From positions 1 through 29,130 of IMG/VR virus record IMGVR_UViG_3300028563_000064: a stretch of DNA of 29,130 bases. One strand, 5' to 3'. This DNA is from a virus. This document shows, piece after piece, positions 23,242-29,130 of the stretch. The notes below the pieces were generated by a model that saw only the letters and a list, made by a program, of their open reading frames with translations, made no database searches and was not told the origin of the DNA. The number at the start of each line of letters is the position of its first letter. Positions within the stretch are counted from its first letter, which is position 1. The position numbers and the translations under genes were made by a program.

Positions 23242-23999
23242 GGCGAAACGTCCGCTCCCGATGCGATCTGATCGCATGACCCGGTAAAGGCAGCTGTTGC
23301 AGTTACGGTCGCCGCACCCGTAGTGTAGCTCGATACAACCGCGAGATTAGGACCGGTGGAGGCGTCCGAGTTTACCGTTGTCCCGCTAACCGCTCCCCAC
23401 GCGGAGCAGCTCTGTGCGAACCCCGTGAATACCTGATGCCCCGTACCGCTGGTTATCGGGCCTATCGAGATCGGGCTGGCGGTCGCGGTCAGGATACTAG
23501 TGAAACCCGCATTGGGGAACGCAGCACCGATGCTACCCTGATTAACCCCGGTAAACGAGATCGCGGATATGTGCGCTTCCCAAGACCCGGTCCAAGTACA
23601 GGTCAAGTTCTTAGTACCGCTGGTCGGAGCGATCAGGGCAAAAATGGTCGAGGCCCCGCTAAGACCTCCGTTCGTACCCGTGTTAGCACCGGTCAACTCG
23701 GTCATAGCCTGATTAGTACCCGCAGGGTCCCAATGGCAGGCTAACCCGGTTGGGGTAGTAGAGAGACTAAACCAGAGAACAGCGGCAAGGGCACGATTAG
23801 ACCCGCTGCCTACCGTCATGGAGGCGGTCATCGTCGTGGCCCCGTTAACAGAGACCACCGCCGCCGTCTGGGCGTCGAAAACTACGGAACCCCCGCCGCC
23901 ACCGCCGAACGACCCCAGGCCCGGCCCAGGTCCCTGCCCCTGGCCCGCTAGGGCAACCCCGTAGAGTAGGGCCAGTAGAAGAGTAAGTACCTTTCTCAT
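23238..23999 (-). CDS. Secreted small adhesin-like protein with Gly linker (second of four)
   Basis: The ATG at 23999 overlaps the upstream TGA (ATGA). The signal peptide MRKVLTLLLALLYGVALA (cut after 18) is followed by a Gly/Pro spacer (GQGQGPGPGLGSF) and six Gly. The ~210-residue domain (NRALAAVLWFSLSTTPTGLA, CHWDP..TNQAMTEL, NLTCTWTGSWEAHISAISFT) is a single beta-sandwich with four Cys, enough for two disulfides. It appears to be a paralogue of the first half of the next gene product. No enzymatic motif. Probably an adhesin or virion decoration; function inferred from context. Confidence 0.7.
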   Translation of the reverse strand: MRKVLTLLLALLYGVALAGQGQGPGPGLGSFGGGGGGSVVFDAQTAAVVSVNGATTMTASMTVGSGSNRALAAVLWFSLSTTPTGLACHWDPAGTNQAMTELTGANTGTNGGLSGASTIFALIAPTSGTKNLTCTWTGSWEAHISAISFTGVNQGSIGAAFPNAGFTSILTATASPISIGPITSGTGHQVFTGFAQSCSAWGAVSGTTVNSDASTGPNLAVVSSYTTGAATVTATAAFTGSCDQIASGADVSP

Positions 24000-26992
24000 C
24001 GCGGCACGTTCCAGTTCAAAGTGATCGCTCCGGGCGTGATACTGGAACTGGTGTTGTTACAGACCTTAAAGTTCACGTTATTGGCCGAGGGGTAGGCGAT
24101 GATGGTAAGCATCCCCGAAGCACTCGGGGTGTAGCCGGTCACTGCGGTCGGATCACCGTTAAAACCCCAGTTAACAACGTCGGTGGTCGCAACTCCAGTA
24201 GCCGAAGTCGTAACGGCGGTAGCACAAGTCCCGCTGGAGATCGCGCCCGTAGCGAGGGCCGAAGTACCGTTGGCAACGAGCTGACCGGCGCGGACCCCGT
24301 TTATCTGGGTGTTGGCAGCCGAGCCGCCGACGATGTTCGTGATCGTGCCTGAGTGGACATTCTCACCTAGGGTTATGGTCACGGCGGTTGTCGTCGTAGG
24401 CACTAAACCAAAGAGAGTAGTTCCGCTGCCCTCCTTAAAGATAATGGAACCGGGGAATCCGGTACCTGCCCCAGCCCCGGTGTTAAAGTTTAAAGTCCCA
24501 CCGTTAGCATTGGCCGCGGCCCCGGGCGACCCGGTGGTAATGCTGATGGTACCTGCGGTAGCGCTGGCAGTGGCGGCTCCTCCGCTACCTGCGCTGATCG
24601 AGACGTTACCTCCGTTAGCTACACCGACGCTGGTGGTAGAACCGCCTGCACCGGCCGTAATGACGACATTGCCACCGGAAGCAGGTCCGGTAACAGCACT
24701 AGCTGAACCTGCCCCTCCGAATAGGCTAAGAGCCCCGCCATTGCCCGAAGTGGTACCGATACCACTACCTGCAGAGACGGTAGTCGCACCACCGGTCCCG
24801 GAAGTACTGCCGCCCGCTCCTCCTGTGACGTTTAAGGCCTGACCATTGGCGGCGGCACTTCCCGAAGCGGCGGTAAGATTACCGGCCGTCGTAGCCCCTA
24901 GGATTAGAGTAGTGCTGCCATCGAGCCAGAGGAAGTCGGGGGTACCAGTAAGGAGATTCGAGCCATTGCCGTAACCTACCTGACCAGCGGTAAGAGACCC
25001 ACCGCAGTTACCTCCCGAGTCACTGATCTGCAAGGGACCGGTACCACCTACCGTTACGCAGTGACCTACGGTAAAGGAGCCGGTCGAACCAGGCAGTGTG
25101 CCAGCAGTACTCGGAATGGTGCTCCCGTTTACCGAGGTGACCCCGGGCAGCAAAGCCGAGTAGGCGGGATCTGCGGAGGCACCACCGGAAACGAGGGCCT
25201 GACCGGTCGAACCGGTGGCAATGCCCTCTAGGGTAGTGCTGGTCACCCAGATCGCTGTCTGATGAACGGTCGGAGTACCCGAGGCGTTAAGGGATCCACC
25301 TCCGGCGACCAGAGCCGTACAGGCTGATACTTGGTAGTTCGTGCCATCACTCGTGATGTCGCAGCCGCGATTCGAGGCAATAGACAGGGAACTGGCCCCG
25401 TTAATCGTGCTGGTCGTAGGCGTAATGGTAAGAGTACCCGCCCCGATGTTCTGGGCCGTAAAGCCGAACCCCGCTCCGAAGCCTGTGGTAGTAGCTACCG
25501 GGAGCGTCGCGGCAATTGCCCCCGCATTATTATGGGTTACGAGCTTGTTGCCATCCGTAGCCAAGTAAGTGTACGTGGTGCCGGTCTGCGCATTAATCAC
25601 GGCACTCGGGGCGAGAACCCCGGAGCTGATCCCGAGACCAGTGCCTACAGTAATAGGCGTGTTCTGCGCAGAGGAGTTAGAGGCCAGCAGGGCCGCGCTG
25701 GTCGGGTTAACCGCCCCATTGATCTGGTTTGCATTAACTACGCCAGTGCCGGTAGGACCGAGGCTCGCGCCCGTACCTACCAGGGCCGCCATACCGGTGT
25801 TCGTACCGGAGGTCAGGCCGCTAAAGGCGGTCGACCCACCCGAACCGCAGGCGCTACCGGTACCCGAAAAGAGCCCAGCTGAATTCGCTTGAATGCACTG
25901 GGTTAATCCCGTGATTCCCGAATCGGTAAAGCTAGAGGCAGTAGCCGCCCCGAGAATCGGGGTGATAAAGGTAGGGGTGTTGTTAAGGACTACCAGCCCA
26001 GTGCCGGTCTCGTTAGTGATAGCCGCTGCGAAGTTGGCGCTAGTCGGAGTGGCTAGGAAGGTCGCCACGCCGGTTGCTAAACCCGAGATACCCGTGCTGA
26101 CCGGCAGGTTAACCCCGTTGGTCAGATTCACCGCACTAGGAGTACCGAGGTTAGGCGTGATCAATACGGGGTTGTTGGAGAACACCACGAACCCGGTACC
26201 GGTCTCGTCGGTCAGAGCCGCCGCGAGGTTAGCGCTCGAAGGAGTCCCGAGGAAAGCCGCGACGTTAGTTCCAAGTCCCGTGATCCCCGCGAGAGGCGAG
26301 GAGGTCGCTACGATAGAACCCGCGCCCGAGGTATCGAGGATTGCACCGGTACCCACCGTCATGTGGGCGAGGACGTTGGTGCTGGTGGTCAGGGCACTAA
26401 ACGCCGAGGAGCTACCCGCACCGCAGCCGCCGCCCGAATCCGTAATGGAGGTCGAAGACGCCCACTGGACGCAATCTCCGGAGGTGATCACCCCGACCTG
26501 CACGGGGATACTTGCACCGGTCAGACTATTCGCCCCGGTACCTCCCGAAGACTGCGGAAGAGGAGTACCCGATAGGGTGATCGCGAAAATCCCAGAGGTC
26601 GTAATGGTCGAAGGGGAAACGGACAGGAAAGAGGGAACGGTTACCCCGATACTCGTAACCCCACCGCCTCCACCGCCGCCCGGGGCAGTACAACCCCCGG
26701 CACCGTTTACGAACAGGAGGGGATTGCCTCCGCACGGGAAGAGGTTGATGATATCGCTCGCACTCGAAGTACCGGTTAGGGCCAAGGAACTGGTAGGCCC
26801 AAACATGTTAAAGAGCTGGTGAGTGGATGTATTGTACTTATACGCGAAGATATACCACGGATCACCCGACCCGGTGGATACCGGACCCGTCGCGGTACAG
26901 GCTACCCCGGTAGCACAGTTCGCTGGGTTATACTGAGCGTATGCCCCTCCGCATCCGAGCAACAGCAGTAGAGCGAGTAGAATCTTTTTCAT
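23996..26992 (-). CDS. Very large secreted tail-fibre-like protein (first of four)
   Basis: A 998-residue modular protein. The N-terminus is a signal peptide cut after AYA (residue 19), although LLGC at 11-14 could alternatively serve as a lipobox. Seven Gly follow at 105-111. Residues 239-293 and 304-359 are a direct repeat of a module common in phage fibres (GLGTNVAAFLGTPSSANLAA). Residues 491-557 hold the same beta module as the conventional fibre gene. Residues ~703-850 are a Gly-rich solenoid with units like GGNVVITAGAGG. The C-terminal ~95 residues (ending NNVNFKVCNNTSSSITPGAI, then TLNW) form a probable cap domain that I recall from other phage fibres. AGAGG precedes the ATG. Receptor binding is inferred. 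Confidence 0.75.
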   Translation of the reverse strand: MKKILLALLLLLGCGGAYAQYNPANCATGVACTATGPVSTGSGDPWYIFAYKYNTSTHQLFNMFGPTSSLALTGTSSASDIINLFPCGGNPLLFVNGAGGCTAPGGGGGGGVTSIGVTVPSFLSVSPSTITTSGIFAITLSGTPLPQSSGGTGANSLTGASIPVQVGVITSGDCVQWASSTSITDSGGGCGAGSSSAFSALTTSTNVLAHMTVGTGAILDTSGAGSIVATSSPLAGITGLGTNVAAFLGTPSSANLAAALTDETGTGFVVFSNNPVLITPNLGTPSAVNLTNGVNLPVSTGISGLATGVATFLATPTSANFAAAITNETGTGLVVLNNTPTFITPILGAATASSFTDSGITGLTQCIQANSAGLFSGTGSACGSGGSTAFSGLTSGTNTGMAALVGTGASLGPTGTGVVNANQINGAVNPTSAALLASNSSAQNTPITVGTGLGISSGVLAPSAVINAQTGTTYTYLATDGNKLVTHNNAGAIAATLPVATTTGFGAGFGFTAQNIGAGTLTITPTTSTINGASSLSIASNRGCDITSDGTNYQVSACTALVAGGGSLNASGTPTVHQTAIWVTSTTLEGIATGSTGQALVSGGASADPAYSALLPGVTSVNGSTIPSTAGTLPGSTGSFTVGHCVTVGGTGPLQISDSGGNCGGSLTAGQVGYGNGSNLLTGTPDFLWLDGSTTLILGATTAGNLTAASGSAAANGQALNVTGGAGGSTSGTGGATTVSAGSGIGTTSGNGGALSLFGGAGSASAVTGPASGGNVVITAGAGGSTTSVGVANGGNVSISAGSGGAATASATAGTISITTGSPGAAANANGGTLNFNTGAGAGTGFPGSIIFKEGSGTTLFGLVPTTTTAVTITLGENVHSGTITNIVGGSAANTQINGVRAGQLVANGTSALATGAISSGTCATAVTTSATGVATTDVVNWGFNGDPTAVTGYTPSASGMLTIIAYPSANNVNFKVCNNTSSSITPGAITLNWNVPR
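24443..24886 (-). repeat. Gly-rich solenoid repeat in the fibre gene
   Basis: Six units of 17-21 codons follow the pattern GG-x-[VL]-x-[IF]-x-x-G (for example GGALSLFGG, GGNVVITAG, GGNVSISAG). The biased composition also leaves a long open frame on the opposite strand, which is an artefact. Confidence 0.75.
25916..26278 (-). repeat. Direct repeat of a fibre module, 65-codon period
   Basis: The two copies encode GLGTNVAAFLGTPSSANLAA...DETGTG and GLATGVATFLATPTSANFAA...NETGTG, followed by closely similar ITP-x-LG segments. This is an internal duplication of a fibre segment found in many phages. Confidence 0.85.
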
Positions 26993-27003
26993 GCTAGGAA
27001 CCT

Positions 27004-27300
27004 CTATACATCGGGAGGGAAGGGGGCAGGAACCCCGTCGGTAAGGGGAACGTCAGGACGACAGAAGGGTAACGTGATGTTCTCGGTCTGCCGGGCCGGT
27101 AACCGGTACGGATCGAGAACGTCTAAATCAGCTTCACAAACCATTAAACCCGGAGAATTCGGATCCATGAAAAGCTCGTCGAGGAAAAACTTTCGAGAGC
27201 ACCGGGCACAAAGACCAATGCCAAAGGTAGAGCGGCCCCGGGGATCGAGGAAAATCGCTCCGTGACTTGCCTTGCTTCTACGGTGTCCCGAACGTCTCAT
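27004..27300 (-). CDS. Small Cys-rich, zinc-ribbon-like phage protein
   Basis: A 98-residue protein coupled to the adaptor-like gene by ATGA. The core GLCARCSRKFFLDEL...MVCEADLDVLDPYRLP has Cys at 31, 34 and 55 with Asp residues close by, and a further Cys at 80. From memory, phages with this adaptor-like gene often carry such a short protein (CxxC...VCxADxD) right behind it. It probably binds zinc and helps virion assembly, but its role is unknown. Basic N-terminus, no signal peptide. Confidence 0.7.
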   Translation of the reverse strand: MRRSGHRRSKASHGAIFLDPRGRSTFGIGLCARCSRKFFLDELFMDPNSPGLMVCEADLDVLDPYRLPARQTENITLPFCRPDVPLTDGVPAPFPPDV

Positions 27301-28373
27301 CTCGTGTAATTCCTGATCATAGGCCGGAGGTAAGTGGGACTTCCATCCGATTCACCGCCCCAGGCCTCGTTGATTAACCGGGCCGCTTCCGGCCCTAGCT
27401 CCTCTGCCACCCCCGCTTCGACCTCCGGGATCGTATACGCGAGTTGACGGGCAAGCTCGGTAATGACCGCAAGGAACCAGCGCTGAGGGATGGCTAACTG
27501 TTGGGTCATCGTCCCTACGTCCTCTACCTGCTGTTGGATGTAGCAAACGATCTGAGCGTAAGTAAACTGAAGCTGTGGAACCGGCCACAGGGTAATGACC
27601 GGTTGCATAAATTGCTTGTTATACCAGAACTCTACCGGGCGACCCGCGAAGTCCTTGTCTGGGAGGTTAGCATAGTCATCCCGGTTGACCTTAGCTAAGG
27701 GGATCTCGTTAGGCCTTGTTCCGCAGACGAACTCGGTGACGTTTAGGACCGTGGCAGACCCCGCCTGCAATCGGACGTAGGATACACCGGCTTCCGGGAT
27801 ACCCTCGATATCAACCCAAATCCAAGCTCCCGAGGAAACAGAGAGGGATTCGGACCAAAAGGTTTCCCAGGTAACTCCGTCATCGGATGTTTGGATAGAG
27901 AGAGCCCAAGTACCGGAGGCGTTAGGGAGAACCCCGAAGATCGTAGGCTGACTCGGAGTCGAGAACTTGACCTGGATGAATCCCCCTGGTACGACCTGGG
28001 TGCAGGCTGTCGCAAGGTCATTATCGAAGGCGTTGGCCGCTACTCCGCTAGACGCGCTCGGGATGGTCGAGTTCCCGTTCCTTGATATCTGGGTTAGGGT
28101 TCGCAGATTCGCGTTTAGAACATCGACGGTGCCATCGGGACACGGGACCGACTTAACCGAGTCATAGACAGGGAGGATGATCTTCTCGATGCAAAAGGTG
28201 GCCAGGCCCTTGCTAGAGAGAGTCGAGAGATACAGGTAGAGAAGGTCCTTGGCAATATCAATATATTCAGGATTGATTTGCTGAGGAGAGATTCTGCAAC
28301 GGCCAAAGGCCCGATCAATGACCTTACGGGTGTTAAATACCGTGGTGGCTACGGTACCCGATGTGCTTGCCAA
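27297..28373 (-). CDS. Head-tail adaptor-like protein with inserted discoidin-like domain
   Basis: A 358-residue protein with a TTG start preceded by CCGGAG; there is no ATG or GTG between it and the upstream in-frame stop. The N-terminal part (VIDRAFGRCRISPQQINPEY, LYLYLSTLS, CIEKIILPVYDSV) and C-terminal part (IPLAKVNRDDYANLPDKDFA, then GRPVEFWY, MTQQLAIPQRWFLAV, IPEV) fit a helical connector family in uncultured short-tailed phages. Between them, at about 100-215, lies an F5/8 type C (discoidin)-like domain: ANAFDNDLATACTQ, GGFIQVKF, WALSIQTSDDGVTWE, YVRLQAG. Such domains bind carbohydrates or other surface ligands, so this connector may display a binding domain on the virion. The fold is inferred from motifs. 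Confidence 0.7.
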   Translation of the reverse strand: MASTSGTVATTVFNTRKVIDRAFGRCRISPQQINPEYIDIAKDLLYLYLSTLSSKGLATFCIEKIILPVYDSVKSVPCPDGTVDVLNANLRTLTQISRNGNSTIPSASSGVAANAFDNDLATACTQVVPGGFIQVKFSTPSQPTIFGVLPNASGTWALSIQTSDDGVTWETFWSESLSVSSGAWIWVDIEGIPEAGVSYVRLQAGSATVLNVTEFVCGTRPNEIPLAKVNRDDYANLPDKDFAGRPVEFWYNKQFMQPVITLWPVPQLQFTYAQIVCYIQQQVEDVGTMTQQLAIPQRWFLAVITELARQLAYTIPEVEAGVAEELGPEAARLINEAWGGESDGSPTYLRPMIRNYTR

Positions 28374-28455
28374 AGTTCGCTGCTCCGGTAAGAACAGCTC
28401 GCCTACGCAAGCTTAAGTGTCTGAAGGTTAAGGTCGACACGGAGGTTACGCCGTA

Positions 28456-29127
28456 TTAGCGAGCCCGGGAAGCAGATTTGCCTCCCTTCGACGCCATACG
28501 CATCCGGGGGGCTAAGGGACGGCCTGCACCCGATACCCTACCTACCGTAGGCATAGGGGGCCGGGGGCCTCCCGTCGGCACGTTCCCTATCGGCATCGGA
28601 CGAGCCCCGAGGGTCGGAGGAGCACCGAGACGGTTTGGGGCCCCCATCATCGGCATACCGCCCCCTGCTAATCGGTCTTGGGTTCCCCCGGTAGCGAGCT
28701 TGTTAACGGTCCCTCCTGTTGCGAGCTTGTCGATGGTTCCCCCTGTTCCGTAGACGGCTCCACCGGCGTTGTGGTGCTTGACTTTCCCTCCCTTCTTGTA
28801 GTCGGGAGATCCCTTCGGGATCGAGGTCTCATCATGCACATGGCCGCCTTCCTTCATCGCGTGCTTCTCAGCCCTTTTACGCTCGTGATGCTTGGGCATC
28901 TTCTTACCACCGTGGTAGTGGTTATGAACGTGAAAGTGCTTTTCAGCCTTACCACCCTTTGCAAACCCGGAGGTCAAGGGGCTCTTACCCCCGTGGTCCG
29001 CTAGCTCCTCGGTAGAAGGAATGCGACGATCAACGGCGGAGTTGCCATGGTCCCTATCAGCCGAGTGGTTCGGATCAACCTGAGGAGGCATCTCCCGGAC
29101 CATACCGCCGTGGGCTAGTTTGGCCAC
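28456..29127 (-). CDS. His/Gly/Lys-rich repeat protein, possibly 5' partial
   Basis: The GTG at 29127 is three bases from the window edge with the frame open beyond it, so the true start may be outside. The product (at least 223 residues) is low complexity. It contains a His cluster (HFHVHNHYHGG, 64-74), many GG-x-V/I-type motifs (LAHGGMV, YKKGGKV, NAGGAV) and three 9-residue repeats (GGTIDKLAT, GGTVNKLAT, GGTQDRLAG). The C-terminus is Pro/Arg/Gly-rich and basic. Similar Gly/His-rich proteins occur near capsid and connector genes of uncultured phages. Metal or nucleic-acid binding is possible. The 82-base gap behind it has no clear terminator. Confidence 0.6.
   Translation of the reverse strand: MAKLAHGGMVREMPPQVDPNHSADRDHGNSAVDRRIPSTEELADHGGKSPLTSGFAKGGKAEKHFHVHNHYHGGKKMPKHHERKRAEKHAMKEGGHVHDETSIPKGSPDYKKGGKVKHHNAGGAVYGTGGTIDKLATGGTVNKLATGGTQDRLAGGGMPMMGAPNRLGAPPTLGARPMPIGNVPTGGPRPPMPTVGRVSGAGRPLAPRMRMASKGGKSASRAR
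28660..28743 (-). repeat. Three 27-nt tandem repeats
   Basis: In-frame imperfect repeats encode GGTIDKLAT, GGTVNKLAT and GGTQDRLAG. They are coding, not CRISPR. Confidence 0.75.
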
Positions 29128-29130
29128 ACT

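Noticed and set aside
24309-24842. 177-codon open frame on the + strand
   Set aside because: Mirror of the Gly-rich solenoid repeats of the fibre gene; the translation is a Pro/Ala/Val reflection with no domain features.
25893-26822. 309-codon open frame on the + strand
   Set aside because: It lies entirely opposite the repetitive Gly/Thr/Ala-rich fibre gene, whose composition suppresses stops on the other strand. Its product is Pro/Val/Ala-rich low complexity without a plausible start context.
19541-26992. Diversity-generating retroelement acting on the fibres
   Set aside because: I saw no reverse transcriptase, template repeat or C-type lectin variable domain in the window. Such elements could still lie outside it.
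28374-28455. Promoter or terminator in the largest late-operon gap
   Set aside because: Only a weak 5-bp GTGTC/GACAC pairing and no T run; nothing supportable beyond the ribosome binding site of the TTG-started gene.
28660-28743. Possible CRISPR-like repeat array
   Set aside because: Three 27-nt in-frame coding repeats without spacers; they encode GG-x-x-x-K/R-L-A units.

Overview
The window is about 29 kb of the genome of a tailed double-stranded DNA bacteriophage (Caudoviricetes), or a prophage equivalent. It resembles uncultured environmental phages more than any cultured type phage I can name. A short, podovirus-like tail is inferred from two head-to-tail adaptor-like proteins, a P22 gp10/T7-like hub protein and a block of large Gly/Ala/Gln-rich internal virion proteins, with no tape measure or tail sheath. 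A Gram-negative host is inferred from AxA-type Sec signal peptides, a spanin-like protein and strong AAGGAG ribosome binding sites. I see no rRNA, tRNA, CRISPR array, integrase or insertion sequence.

Layout: two opposed transcription units meet tail to tail at 4482-4485, where their stop codons interlock. The left unit (+ strand, 1-4485) is the distal end of an early/replication operon. It holds the C-terminal part of a DUF669-like DNA-binding protein, an SNF2-type helicase with an altered Walker A motif, a small basic protein, a LuxR-type HTH regulator, a secreted Cys-containing protein, a small conserved phage protein, a PD-(D/E)xK nuclease, and two further small proteins. Two of these genes share the same small C-terminal domain.

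The right unit (- strand, 29127 down to 4482) is an almost gapless late operon, mostly coupled through ATGA/GTGA/TAATG junctions. In transcription order it runs: His/Gly-rich repeat protein; adaptor-like protein with an inserted discoidin-like domain; Cys-rich small protein; four successive large fibre/spike-like proteins, each starting with a Sec signal peptide; a lysis cassette (spanin-like, M15 endolysin, two holin candidates, a small conserved protein, an alpha/beta hydrolase); a small protein; a second head-tail adaptor; a conventional tail fibre without signal peptide; a gp10-like hub; and six internal-virion or accessory structural genes. Portal, capsid and terminase must lie beyond the right edge.

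The most unusual feature is the quartet of ATGA-coupled signal-peptide adhesins (26992 to 19541). The last is a Cys-rich beta-helix protein with 22 cysteines, while the conventional fibre at 14553-16535 has only two. This suggests phage fibres or depolymerases that are exported and disulfide-bonded rather than assembled in the cytoplasm. Other points of interest are a GG-x-V motif recurring in several late proteins, an internal Tat-like twin-arginine motif in the last late gene, and near-identical poly-Gly-encoding DNA tracts behind three of the signal peptides. Family assignments come from recalled motifs, not database searches.
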